From JAGVSR01 sp963778225 (GTDB lineage Bacteria > Pseudomonadota > Alphaproteobacteria > Rhizobiales > Hyphomicrobiaceae), in the NCBI GenBank assembly GCA_963778225.1, contig CAVZTR010000004.1:186001-250000 (forward strand): a stretch of DNA of 64,000 bases. Direction: 5' to 3'. The notes under the pieces were generated by a model, which was not told the origin of the DNA, searched no databases, and saw nothing but the letters and a program-made list of their open reading frames with translations. Positions 42,763 to 51,369 of this stretch are shown here, one piece after another. A program made the position numbers and the translations under genes. How positions within the stretch are numbered: position 1 is the stretch's first letter; each line of letters starts with the position of its first letter.

Positions 42763-43878
42763 ATGGCCACCAAGACCCTCCTTCTACTTCCCGGCGACGG
42801 CATCGGCGTCGAGACCATGGCCGAGGTGGAGCGGCTGATTTCATTTTTCAACTCGCGCAAGAACGGCATCACATTCGAGACGGAGAGCGATCTCGTCGGT
42901 GGCGCGGCTTATGACGCACACGGCGTCGCCGTGACGGACGCGTGCGTCGCCAAAGCGAAGTCGGCGGATGCGGTCATCTTCGGTGCAGTCGGCGGACCGA
43001 AGTGGGCGGGGGTGCCTTATGAGGCGCGCCCGGAAGCCGGTCTCTTGCGTCTGCGCAAGGACCTCGGACTGTTTGCCAACCTGCGTCCGGCCATCTGCTA
43101 TCCGGCGCTCGCCGATGCGTCGTCTCTGAAGCGCGAACTCGTCGAGGGTCTCGACATCATGATCGTGCGCGAGCTGACGGGCGGCGTCTATTTTGGCGAA
43201 CCGAAAGAAATCGTGACGCTCGAGAACGGCGAGAAACGTGCGGTGGACACGCAGCTGTACACGACACACGAGATCGAGCGGATCGCGAAGGTCGCCTTCG
43301 ATCTCGCCCGCAAGAGGGGCAACAAGGTCCATTCGGCCGAGAAGCACAATGTGATGCGGACGGGCGTGCTGTGGAAGGAAGTGGTGACGGCGGTGCACAA
43401 GGCGTATGCGCCGGACGTTCAGCTGGAACACATCCTGGCCGACAATTGCGCCATGCAGCTGGTGCGCAATCCGAAGCAGTTTGACGTGATCGTCACCGAC
43501 AACTTATTCGGAGACGTGCTGTCCGACGAAGCGGCCATGTGCACCGGATCGCTCGGCATGTTGCCGTCTGCGTCGCTCGGCGCGCCAGATCCCAAGACTG
43601 GCAAGCGCATGTCGCTTTACGAGCCCGTCCACGGATCGGCGCCCGATATTGCGGGCAAGGGGCTCGCAAACCCGATTGCCACCGTGGCGTCGTTTGGTAT
43701 GGCGCTGCGTTACTCGCTCGAGATGGTGGCGGAAGCCGACATCGTCGACAAAGCGATCGCTGCGGTGCTCGCGAACGGCTTGCGTACAGGCGACATCATG
43801 CAACCGGGCATGACGAAGGTCGGGACGACGGAAATGGGCAAAGCGATCGTCGATGAAGTCGCCAAGCTCGTTGCATAG
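42763..43878 (+). CDS. leuB: 3-isopropylmalate dehydrogenase
   Basis: A 371-residue beta-decarboxylating dehydrogenase. LLLLPGDGIGVETMAEVERL begins it; GAVGGPKWAGVPYEARPEAG is the substrate loop, LRKDLGLFANLRP and VRELTGGVYFGEP follow. TDNLFGDVLSDEAAMCTGSL carries the metal-binding aspartates and YEPVHGSAPDIAGKGLANP the NAD site. It is the third step of leucine synthesis. The length is normal. No other leu genes are in view. Confidence 0.96.
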   Translation: MATKTLLLLPGDGIGVETMAEVERLISFFNSRKNGITFETESDLVGGAAYDAHGVAVTDACVAKAKSADAVIFGAVGGPKWAGVPYEARPEAGLLRLRKDLGLFANLRPAICYPALADASSLKRELVEGLDIMIVRELTGGVYFGEPKEIVTLENGEKRAVDTQLYTTHEIERIAKVAFDLARKRGNKVHSAEKHNVMRTGVLWKEVVTAVHKAYAPDVQLEHILADNCAMQLVRNPKQFDVIVTDNLFGDVLSDEAAMCTGSLGMLPSASLGAPDPKTGKRMSLYEPVHGSAPDIAGKGLANPIATVASFGMALRYSLEMVAEADIVDKAIAAVLANGLRTGDIMQPGMTKVGTTEMGKAIVDEVAKLVA

Positions 43879-43887
43879 TTTGCGCAG

Positions 43888-44463
43888 CTAGAGGTTCAGC
43901 TCATCATCGTTTATGGGCTCAATGGCGTCTCCGATCGAGATCGTGGCGCCCTTGATGATGCGTGCGGTGAGACCGCCACGTCCGCGAACCGCATTGTAAC
44001 CGCCAGGGCCGAACTCATCCTCCATCCGGCTGCACGGAGCGCATTCGCCTGTTGCCTCAAGTAGAGCGCTTCCAATGCGGAAGCGCCGCCGTTTGAGTGC
44101 CACGAGATTGATGCCTGTGGTCACGAGGTTGCGGCGGAGTTGTTCGGGCATCACGCGCTCCACTCTCAAGAAGGACGCGATCGCAGCAAGATCTTCCGAT
44201 GCGATCAGCGTCACCTGACGCGCGCCGTTGGTGCTGGTCTGGTAGTGGTCGCCCGCGATGCCTTTGCCGGCGATCAATGTTGCGGATGCGGCGGCGCTCA
44301 ACGGCGCCCGGCGCTCTGGCCGCAATCCGATCCAGCTGATTTGTCCGGCGTGGACGGGGGAAAGAATCAACGCCCCAAGGAGAGATTGTTTGTTCGGCGC
44401 GTTTGCCACCGGGCACCTCTGTTTCAACCCGGGCAGTCGGGTGGGCAGGAGCCGTTTAGACAT
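43888..44463 (-). CDS. MOSC-domain protein
   Basis: A 191-residue protein with the MOSC fold: LSPVHAGQISWIGLRPERRA (start of domain), GIAGDHYQTSTNGARQVTLI, LRRNLVTTGINL and the conserved cysteine region ATGECAPCSRME. MOSC proteins handle molybdenum cofactor sulfur transfer or reduce N-hydroxylated compounds with Moco. I placed the start at ATG 44463; ATG 44487 is possible. It is convergent with leuB, ten bases away, and followed upstream by an unrelated small gene on the same strand. Confidence 0.85.
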   Translation of the reverse strand: MSKRLLPTRLPGLKQRCPVANAPNKQSLLGALILSPVHAGQISWIGLRPERRAPLSAAASATLIAGKGIAGDHYQTSTNGARQVTLIASEDLAAIASFLRVERVMPEQLRRNLVTTGINLVALKRRRFRIGSALLEATGECAPCSRMEDEFGPGGYNAVRGRGGLTARIIKGATISIGDAIEPINDDELNL

Positions 44464-44502
44464 CGCAGAATTTCTGGGCGGACGCACCTAGCGTCGGCCG
44501 GC

Positions 44503-44790
44503 TCAGGAAGTCCCGGGGGTTTGCGTGCGAGCGGGGGGTGCCGGCGGCTGGACGCGCTTTGACTGCTCGTCCATCCATGGAGTGGCCTCGTCAGACAAGG
44601 CGCCGTTCACAGTGGCCGTTGCATAGGAGAGGGCCTTAGCACAGAGGCTGCCCTCCCTCGTGCAGGCTTCAACGGCTGCGTTCTTGATCGCAAGGACGCC
44701 GCGGCCCATCTCGGCCTGCTGGTCCGGCGTCGCCGTCACCACGGCGTAGGCGAGAAAACCTATGAGTGCGAACTTGTAGAGCCTGGGCAT
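44503..44790 (-). CDS. Small exported or membrane-anchored protein
   Basis: A 95-residue protein with an N-terminal hydrophobic segment (LYKFALIGFLAYAVVTATPD) and a hydrophilic remainder ending in a proline-rich tail (VQPPAPPARTQTPGTS). Two cysteines (EACTREGSLCAKAL) may form a disulphide. I do not recognise a family. GAGG is seven bases before ATG 44790; ATG 44796 is a near alternative. It lies 39 bases upstream of the MOSC gene, so they may be co-transcribed. Confidence 0.6.
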   Translation of the reverse strand: MPRLYKFALIGFLAYAVVTATPDQQAEMGRGVLAIKNAAVEACTREGSLCAKALSYATATVNGALSDEATPWMDEQSKRVQPPAPPARTQTPGTS

Positions 44791-44892
44791 ACGCATGCCT
44801 CTGGAACAGAAGCGGAACTGGTCGGACGTTCCCATGCCGGCGGTTAATGGAGAGTTAACGACGACGGCGAAGGGGCTGTGGCGCTGGGGCGC

Positions 44893-45327
44893 TTAGACAC
44901 TTTCACCGTCGATGCAGGTTCTCGGCTTGTCGGGAAACCAGCCGCGGGCGGTCCAGTCGGGTGTGCGTGGGTTCTTTTCGGCTTCGGCGGCCGTTCGGGC
45001 GACAAAGTGGAATTCGAAACAGTTCTCGCTTGCCTGGCGGACGCGATAACAGCCGCCCGATGGGTCGCCATCGTAGATGGTGCAGAACGACCCGGCACCC
45101 ACCGACCATCTGCCGCCCGATGTGCGCAGTGCATCGCGATAGGATACGGCGCCGTCCGCGGCGTAGGTTTCCTGGAACGTCTCGCCGTTCTCGTACTCGC
45201 CGACGATGTTTTGGCCGCCGAAGGTAGCCGTCAATTCGGCGTTCGACATCCAGACGGTTTTCACGGCGGCAGGAACCGTTGCCGCAACCAGAAGTCCGCC
45301 GACCAAGCCCAACATCCAAGCTCGCAT
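44893..45327 (-). CDS. Secreted protein, function unknown
   Basis: A 144-residue protein with a Sec-type N-terminus (RAWMLGLVGGLLVAATVPAA). The mature region reads GEYENGETFQETYAADGAVS, followed by WSVGAGSFCTIYDG, GGCYRVRQASENCFEFHF and CIDGESV. The pattern of a GxY..G....Y...G.....W......C..Y....C motif is reminiscent of DUF995-like small secreted alphaproteobacterial proteins. Four cysteines suggest two disulphides. It is divergent from asd. Family placement is tentative. Confidence 0.7.
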   Translation of the reverse strand: MRAWMLGLVGGLLVAATVPAAVKTVWMSNAELTATFGGQNIVGEYENGETFQETYAADGAVSYRDALRTSGGRWSVGAGSFCTIYDGDPSGGCYRVRQASENCFEFHFVARTAAEAEKNPRTPDWTARGWFPDKPRTCIDGESV

Positions 45328-45574
45328 TCCCGTTGCCCCTTGGGTCGTGTGTCAACCTCGATTAGAAGGTGTGCGCGGCCGTCTGATGGCGAGATTACAC
45401 TTTCGGATGAAGAGCACATTCTGCGTGGCTCGACAGGCTTTTGCCAAAGGCCGCGACCCATGTCCGCCTTGAAAGCGCAGGCAAGCCCGCGTAAGGGAAC
45501 GCTACTTCCAGAAAAGCGCCGCTCGCGGCACCCCGAACGGTTCGTTCCGGGCGGAAAATCAAGGACTTCAGGTC

Positions 45575-46603
45575 ATGGGCTTTAAGATCGCCGTCGTCGG
45601 CGCCACCGGCAATGTGGGCCGGGAAATGATGAATGTGCTCATTGAGCGGCGCTTCCCGGTGAGTGAAGTGCACGCGCTGGCATCGCGCCGATCGGTCGGT
45701 ACCGAGGTGTCGTTCGGCGACAAGACCATCAAGTGCCAGGATCTGGAGACGTTCGATTTTTCGAAGGTCGACATCTGCCTGATGTCGGCAGGCTCGAGCG
45801 TGGCCAAGGAGTGGGCACCGCGGATCGGAGCGAAGGGTTGCGTGGTGATCGATAACTCGTCGTGCTGGCGTTACGATCACGACGTGCCGTTGATCGTTCC
45901 TGAAGTGAATGCAGATGCAATTCGCGGCTACACGAAAAAGAACATCATCGCGAACCCGAACTGCTCGACCGCGCAACTCGTGGTGGCACTGAAGCCGCTG
46001 CATGACGCGGCAAAGATCAACCGTGTCGTGATTTCGACCTACCAGTCGGTGTCCGGCGCCGGTAAGGACGCCATGGACGAGCTTTGGCAGCAGACGAAGT
46101 CGAAGTACGTTCCCGGTACCGAAGTCGAACCGAAGAAGTTCACAAAGCAGATCGCGTTCAACTGCATTCCTCACATCGACGTCTTCATGGAAGACGGCTA
46201 CACGAAAGAGGAATGGAAATTGAATGCCGAGACGAAGAAAATTCTTGATCCGAAAATCAAGGTAACGGCGACATGCGTGCGCGTACCGGTCTTCGTGGGC
46301 CACTCGGAATCGGTCAACATCGAGTTCGAGAACCCGATCAGCGCCGAGGAAGCGCGCGAAATCTTGCGCAATGCGCCGGGGATTCTGGTGATCGACAAGC
46401 GTGAGCCGGGAGGTTATGCGACGCCTGTTGAAGCGGCAGGAGAGTTCTCAACCTACGTCTCGCGCATTCGCGAAGACGGCACTGTTGAAAACGGTTTGGC
46501 GCTTTGGATCGTTTCCGACAACCTGCTGAAGGGCGCGGCGCTCAACGCGGTGCAGATCGCAGAATCGATGCTCGAGCAGAACCTGCTGAAGACGGCAGCC
46601 TGA
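45575..46603 (+). CDS. asd: Aspartate-semialdehyde dehydrogenase
   Basis: A 342-residue enzyme: IAVVGATGNVGREMMNVLIE (NADP-binding), the catalytic cysteine in IIANPNCSTAQLVVALKPL, VVISTYQSVSGAGKDAMDEL, and RVPVFVGHSESVNIEFE with active-site His. It converts aspartyl phosphate to the semialdehyde shared by the lysine, threonine and methionine pathways. AAGGACTTCAGG precedes the ATG. The length is normal and it has a good terminator. Confidence 0.97.
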   Translation: MGFKIAVVGATGNVGREMMNVLIERRFPVSEVHALASRRSVGTEVSFGDKTIKCQDLETFDFSKVDICLMSAGSSVAKEWAPRIGAKGCVVIDNSSCWRYDHDVPLIVPEVNADAIRGYTKKNIIANPNCSTAQLVVALKPLHDAAKINRVVISTYQSVSGAGKDAMDELWQQTKSKYVPGTEVEPKKFTKQIAFNCIPHIDVFMEDGYTKEEWKLNAETKKILDPKIKVTATCVRVPVFVGHSESVNIEFENPISAEEAREILRNAPGILVIDKREPGGYATPVEAAGEFSTYVSRIREDGTVENGLALWIVSDNLLKGAALNAVQIAESMLEQNLLKTAA

Positions 46604-46634
46604 CGATCTGCACAGCCGAGATGTTAGAAAAGCA

Positions 46635-46667
46635 AACCGCCGGTCCAGTGACCGGCGGTTTCGTTTT
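46635..46667 (+). terminator. Terminator between asd and the MarR gene
   Basis: AACCGCCGGT/ACCGGCGGTT (46635-46644 and 46651-46660), ten pairs with a six-base loop, is followed by TCGTTTT on the plus strand and preceded by an A-rich run, so it could work for both convergent genes. Confidence 0.85.
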
Positions 46668-46688
46668 GCGACACGGATCTTCTGACGA

Positions 46689-47192
46689 TCATGGCGCCGC
46701 CGTGGGTGGATTGTCTCGGATCTTTCCGAGCGCCGTAACGATCGTGCTGAGATCGGAGAGAAATCGCTCGCGCTGTGCGGCGGGGATCGCCGAAAGAATA
46801 CGTTCATCCACGCGGCGGGCCACGGGATCGGCCACACGCAGTGATTTCCAGCCCTCGTCGGTGAGACGAACGGCATAGGCGCGGGCATCTTCCTTCGTGC
46901 GGCGGCGACTGAGCAGTCCTTTCTTCAGCATACGCCGGACGATATCCGCTAGCGTCGAGCGGTCGATGCCGGTTCTCTCGACGAGTTGGGTTTGACTCAG
47001 CCCTTCATTCTGCGAGACGGTCAGGAGCACGGCGTATTGGCGGGGCGTGAGGTCGTCCAAGCCCATCTCCGCCTGGAAGATATCGGCCGCGCACTGACCA
47101 GCCCGATGCAATTGGTGAATGGGCGAGCGATCGAGTTGATTGGCAGATGCCTGACGTGAGGCTGCTTCTTTGGCCATTGCTTGCACGCTCAT
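46689..47192 (-). CDS. MarR-family transcriptional regulator
   Basis: A 167-residue winged-helix regulator: SPIHQLHRAGQCAADIFQAE (dimer helix), DLTPRQYAVLLTVSQNEGLS, QTQLVERTGIDRSTLADIVR (recognition helix), RRMLKKGLLSRRRTKEDARA (wing), then a C-terminal dimerisation helix. Ligand and target are unknown. I chose ATG 47192, with AAAGAAAAA upstream; ATG 47177 is possible. The 188-base gap upstream to yciB should contain its promoter and probably its own operator. Confidence 0.9.
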   Translation of the reverse strand: MSVQAMAKEAASRQASANQLDRSPIHQLHRAGQCAADIFQAEMGLDDLTPRQYAVLLTVSQNEGLSQTQLVERTGIDRSTLADIVRRMLKKGLLSRRRTKEDARAYAVRLTDEGWKSLRVADPVARRVDERILSAIPAAQRERFLSDLSTIVTALGKIRDNPPTAAP

Positions 47193-47380
47193 TGTTTTTC
47201 TTTTGTGCGTTGCGCGGGTGGAGGTGGTTGTGTCCCCTCTGCGGTCCAAAGAGAATACAGTTTTAGCCGACCGTCCATTCAAAAACAGGGGCGCGGACAC
47301 AAAGTTCGAACGTGCGCGGTAAAGCTATTTCGCGTCGGAAATAGATCGAAGAGCGCGAAGCTGTAGCCTTGCGCGAGACG

Positions 47381-47983
47381 CTAATCTTGCTTCTGCTCGT
47401 AGGTTTTGAGCAGTCCCATCTGCGCAATGCCAAATATCATCGTAAGCGGCATAATGCCGAAGACCTTGAAGCTGACCCAGGTATCCGTAGAGAAGTTGCG
47501 CCAAACGACTTCGTTCAGCACGGCCAGCAGTACAAAAAATAAACCCCAGCGCAACGTCAGTTGGCGCCATCCTTCGTCGGTGAGTTTGAACACGTCACCA
47601 AACAAGTGACGGAGCAACGAATGACCAGCCACAAGGCCCCCGAGTAGTACGCTGGCAAAGATGAGGTTTACAATTGTGGGCTTCAGCTTGATGAACTGCT
47701 CATCGGCGAGCCAGAGTGTCATACCTCCGAAAATGATGACGAAGAACGCCGAGACGAGCGGCATGATCGCCAGCTTTCCGAACATCACGCGAGAGGCAAT
47801 GATTGAAATTGCGGTCGCGACGATGAGGACGCCGGTGCCCCAGAAAATTCCGGCGCGCGAGTTGACGAAGAAAAACACAAGCAGCGGGCCCAGTTCGACC
47901 AACAGCTTCCACAGTTGTTGAGAATCGACCTCCGGCTCCGAAGACTTTGGGGCTTCTTCTTTCGCAGTCTGCGGATCGGTCAT
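47381..47983 (-). CDS. yciB: YciB/IspZ septation-type membrane protein (copy 1)
   Basis: A 200-residue inner-membrane protein with about five or six hydrophobic segments: LWKLLVELGPLLVFFFVNSR, ADEQFIKLKPTIVNLIFASV, RHLFGDVFKLTDEGWRQLTL and NEVVWRNFSTDTWVSFKVFG. These are the YciB (intracellular septation protein A) signatures. It influences cell-envelope synthesis and division by an unknown mechanism. I chose ATG 47983 with GAGAGG upstream. It lies directly downstream of a second, longer YciB paralogue and ftsY. Confidence 0.92.
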   Translation of the reverse strand: MTDPQTAKEEAPKSSEPEVDSQQLWKLLVELGPLLVFFFVNSRAGIFWGTGVLIVATAISIIASRVMFGKLAIMPLVSAFFVIIFGGMTLWLADEQFIKLKPTIVNLIFASVLLGGLVAGHSLLRHLFGDVFKLTDEGWRQLTLRWGLFFVLLAVLNEVVWRNFSTDTWVSFKVFGIMPLTMIFGIAQMGLLKTYEQKQD

Positions 47984-48053
47984 CACAGCCTCTCAAACTC
48001 GCAAAACGGTGTAGGCCCCGGCGTATCGGTTACTGCAATGCGGAGGGACCCGC

Positions 48054-48809
48054 TTAGACCTGCTGATCGGTTCCCCGACGGGCTGACTTGATGTGTTCAC
48101 TCACGGGCTGAGCCGTCGCCGCAGCAGCCGCCAGCGTGCCCGTGGCGCCTTCATCATCCGGCGTCGGCAGATGGTGACGCTGCATCCAACGCGTCAGCAG
48201 CCAGGCATAGAGGCCGCTCAGCGGCATGATGAGCGCGATCTTGAATGCTATCCAGATGTTTACACCGCTCATCTCATGGCCAAAGACGTTGTAAATCTGC
48301 GCGTCGTGGAAGGTCAGACGTACGACTTCATTCAAGACAGCGGTGAAAACGAAGAACCACGCGAAGCTGCGTGTGAATGTATTCCAGCCTTGTTGCGTGT
48401 AGTGGAACGTCTTGCCGAACACGTATTGGAAGAAATTCCGGTCCAACCACAGGCCGATGAAGAGAAACGCCGCGAACATGGCGTTGAAGATTGTCACCTT
48501 GATCTGAACCCACATCGGGTCGCCGGTGATGATCGTCAGTGTGCCGAAGACGATCGTGACGGTGGATGCGATCAGCGGAAACACCGGGGGGCGGCCAAAC
48601 ATGTAGAACATGACGACGATGGCGAGGATCGTCGTGAGGATCAGCGCCCAGGTCCCTGTATTGATGTCGTAGATGGCGTTGACGATGAACATCGTCGCAA
48701 GCGGGCCGAACTCGCTCAGGATGTTGATCGTCTGCTCAGCGTTGAATGGAAAGAAGCGCCGCTTGCGGGGCATGGATTGAGAGGCTTTCGATTGTGGCGC
48801 GTTGATCAT
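48054..48809 (-). CDS. YciB/IspZ-like membrane protein (copy 2, extended)
   Basis: A 251-residue paralogue of the adjacent YciB. The same landmarks recur: ILSEFGPLATMFIVNAIYDI, GDPMWVQIKVTIFNAMFAAF, YVFGKTFHYTQQGWNTFTRS and NEVVRLTFHDAQIYNVFG. It has an N-terminal basic stretch (SMPRKRRFFPF) and a C-terminal hydrophilic extension after residue 215 that copy 1 lacks. It begins six bases after the ftsY stop. Two tandem YciB-like genes suggest duplication with divergence; which retains the canonical role is unclear. Confidence 0.88.
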   Translation of the reverse strand: MINAPQSKASQSMPRKRRFFPFNAEQTINILSEFGPLATMFIVNAIYDINTGTWALILTTILAIVVMFYMFGRPPVFPLIASTVTIVFGTLTIITGDPMWVQIKVTIFNAMFAAFLFIGLWLDRNFFQYVFGKTFHYTQQGWNTFTRSFAWFFVFTAVLNEVVRLTFHDAQIYNVFGHEMSGVNIWIAFKIALIMPLSGLYAWLLTRWMQRHHLPTPDDEGATGTLAAAAATAQPVSEHIKSARRGTDQQV

Positions 48810-48815
48810 GCTGTG

Positions 48816-49973
48816 TCAGGACCCGGCAATGGCGTTGGCAAAATCGCGCGCTTGGAAGGACTGGAGATCATCGATACTCTCGCCGACGCCGATGGCGTGA
48901 ATTGGCAACTGGTACTTGGCAGCAATGGCGACGAGGATGCCACCGCGGGCGGTGCCGTCCAGTTTGGTCATCACGAGACCGGTGACGCCCGCCCGTTTGC
49001 CGAAGATCTCAACCTGCTGCAACGCGTTTTGACCCGTCGTCGCATCGAGCACGAGCAGGACATCGTGTGGTGCTTCCGGCTCGAGTTTTTTCAGGACTCG
49101 GGTGACCTTCTCGAGTTCTTCCATCAGCGCCTGCTTGTTCTGCAAGCGACCTGCCGTGTCGATGATGAGAACATCGACGGCTGAGTCCTGAGCGCGCTTC
49201 AAAGCTTCGTAGGCGAGGCCTGAGGCATCCGAGCCGACGCCGCTCGAAACCACGTCGCAGCCGGTGCGCTCGCCCCACACCTTCAGCTGATCGATGGCGG
49301 CGGCACGGAAGGTGTCGCCGGCAGCCAGCAGGACGGATTTGCCTTCGCCTTTAAGACGCGCTGCCAGCTTTCCGATGGTGGTCGTCTTGCCACCGCCGTT
49401 GACGCCAACGACGAGTATGACGTGCGGACGGTTTGCGGACGAAACGGTCAAAGGTTTTGCGACGGGACCGAGGACTGTCTCAACCTCGGAAGCCAAAATC
49501 TCACGCACCTCGTCCGCCGAGATGCCTTTCTCGAAGCGGCCTTTCGAGATGCGTTCGATAATCCGACCTGACGTTTCAACGCCGAGATCAGCTTGAATGA
49601 GAAGATCTTCAAGATCTTCGAGGGTAGCGCCGTCCAGCTTGCGCTTGGTGAAGAGCCCGGTGATGCCGTCCGATAGTTTGGACGATGTGCGCGTCAGACC
49701 CGACTTGAGCCGTTGAAACCACGATCTGGGTGGCTCGGTCGGTTCCGGGTCCTGGACCGCGATGGCGGCGGCAGGCGAGGGTGCATCGGCTGGCGGAGTG
49801 CTTTCCAATAGCACGGGTTCGTCGAAGGCAACGCGGTCGTCGTCCGGCGGTGACTGAGGCTCCTCCGGCGCCACAAGGTCCGTCTCGGGTCCAGTGGAGG
49901 CAGGAGCGTCGGTTTTGCTGCCGAATAATCGTCCGAACAATCCCGGCTTCTTTTTCTGGGCTTCGTTTGTCAC
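48816..49973 (-). CDS. ftsY: Signal recognition particle receptor
   Basis: A 385-residue FtsY from GTG 49973. An acidic, proline-rich N-terminal region (about residues 15-95) follows the basic opening KKKPGLFGRLFGSK. The NG domain starts near residue 100 (RTSSKLSDGITGLFTKRKLD). GTPase motifs are GVNGGGKTTTIGKLA, DTFRAAAIDQLKVWGER, DTAGRLQNKQALMEEL and TKLDGTARGGILVAIA. It docks SRP-ribosome complexes at the membrane. GAGG lies seven bases before GTG 49973; ATG 50051 would add 26 residues. The Ffh partner is encoded at 53 kb on the other strand. Confidence 0.94.
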   Translation of the reverse strand: MTNEAQKKKPGLFGRLFGSKTDAPASTGPETDLVAPEEPQSPPDDDRVAFDEPVLLESTPPADAPSPAAAIAVQDPEPTEPPRSWFQRLKSGLTRTSSKLSDGITGLFTKRKLDGATLEDLEDLLIQADLGVETSGRIIERISKGRFEKGISADEVREILASEVETVLGPVAKPLTVSSANRPHVILVVGVNGGGKTTTIGKLAARLKGEGKSVLLAAGDTFRAAAIDQLKVWGERTGCDVVSSGVGSDASGLAYEALKRAQDSAVDVLIIDTAGRLQNKQALMEELEKVTRVLKKLEPEAPHDVLLVLDATTGQNALQQVEIFGKRAGVTGLVMTKLDGTARGGILVAIAAKYQLPIHAIGVGESIDDLQSFQARDFANAIAGS

Positions 49974-50341
49974 GCCCTGACCTCGACTTTCAAACTGGGT
50001 TTGCGGCGGTGCCTTAGCATGGGAAACAGATCGGCGGTTCCGATCTGTCATGGACTACAATGTTGACGCTCAATGTGACACCTGCAACCGCGCGTGCGGC
50101 GATGGCAACGTTTGCAAATTGCCGCGCATAGCGGTTGCGACTCGTTACCCAACGGTCCTTGCCAGACAATCGTGACCTTCCTGACGCAATCTCGAAGGGC
50201 GCGCCATGACGATCTTGGCGTGTGGCTGCGGCATTCGGGCCGAGGTGAGCGAGGGTGTGCGGCATCGGGAGAATAAGGCAGATAGATCAATTCGTACGCG
50301 GCGTCCAAGCGCGGTTTGACTGCGCTCTAGTGGCGGAGGTT
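49974..50341. other. Gap between dapF and ftsY, no gene seen
   Basis: These 368 bases lie between dapF and ftsY, both on the minus strand. In many alphaproteobacteria mtaB sits here, but I find no radical SAM or methylthiotransferase motif on either strand. Short frames (for example minus 50048-50308) have no recognisable features. The region probably holds the ftsY promoter. Confidence 0.5.
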
Positions 50342-51241
50342 TCAGCACGTCTCCTGGTTGCCGCATACAGCCGCTGCGGGAAGGCCGACCCAATCATCTT
50401 CGTACTCGTGCTCGACAGGGCCGGTCATCAAAATTCGATTGGTGTCTGTCCATGTGATCGTCAGCGGACCGCCTGGCAGGACGACAGTGACGGTGCGGTC
50501 GACGAGTTTCTTTCGCATCGCGGCGACGGCGGCCGCGCAGGCCGCGGTTCCGCATGCCTGGGTCAATCCGGTTCCGCGTTCCCAAACACGCAAGTGGATC
50601 TCGCTGCGCGACCGGACTTCGGCGAGCGAGATGTTTGCGCGTTGAGGAAAAATCGGATGGTTCTCTAGAAGCGGACCGAAGCGGGCAAGGTCGTAAGCGC
50701 CAGCGTCGTCCACCCAGAAGATCGCGTGCGGATTGCCGACATTGACGACTGATGGCGAATGGAGGATGGGCGCGTCGATCGGACCAATCTGGAGTTCGAT
50801 ACCACGCGTGTCATGGAACGGCTCGGCGAGTGGAATTTCGTTCCAGGCAAAGCGTGGCTCGCCCATATCGACGGTGATGCTGTCGATGCTCTCTACCTTC
50901 ACGTTCAGCAGGCCCGCCTTGGTCTCGAATGCTAGGTTCGGTCGGCCGGTCTTCTGGCTCTCCAACCAGCCGATACACCGTGTTCCATTGCCGCACGCAG
51001 CGCTTTCGGACCCATCCGCGTTGAAGATGGTCACATAGGCGGCGATGCCTGAGTTGCGAGGCGGTTGAAGCACCATCATCTGATCGAAGTGAGAGCGCGG
51101 GGCGGCTGCCATGGCGCGAGCAACGGCAGATGACAGGTTGATCTTCGACGTGCGTGTATCCACGACGACGATCTCGTTGCCGATGCCGTTCATTTTATGA
51201 AAGTGGATGCGCTGCGCGGCGCCCGCCGAACCGTTATTCAT
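50342..51241 (-). CDS. dapF: Diaminopimelate epimerase
   Basis: A 299-residue DapF. It starts near IHFHKMNGIGNEIVVVDTR; the first catalytic cysteine is in SAACGNGTRCIGW and the second in TQACGTAACAAAVAA. NVGNPHAIFWVDD and RVWERGTGLTQ complete the fold. It converts LL-DAP to meso-DAP for lysine and peptidoglycan. I chose ATG 51241; longer in-frame sequence to 51337 is not family-like. It is divergent from the sugar dehydrogenase gene. Confidence 0.95.
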   Translation of the reverse strand: MNNGSAGAAQRIHFHKMNGIGNEIVVVDTRTSKINLSSAVARAMAAAPRSHFDQMMVLQPPRNSGIAAYVTIFNADGSESAACGNGTRCIGWLESQKTGRPNLAFETKAGLLNVKVESIDSITVDMGEPRFAWNEIPLAEPFHDTRGIELQIGPIDAPILHSPSVVNVGNPHAIFWVDDAGAYDLARFGPLLENHPIFPQRANISLAEVRSRSEIHLRVWERGTGLTQACGTAACAAAVAAMRKKLVDRTVTVVLPGGPLTITWTDTNRILMTGPVEHEYEDDWVGLPAAAVCGNQETC

Positions 51242-51369
51242 GTGCGCTATATGGCCGAGGCGCCCGCAAAATACAAATGAACCCGTATGGCTGGAAATGC
51301 CGTGTTGCGGCGCGGCGGCCTGGTGCCTATCTGCCAATCCGAACCCACGATCTACGACTGGAGCCCGTT

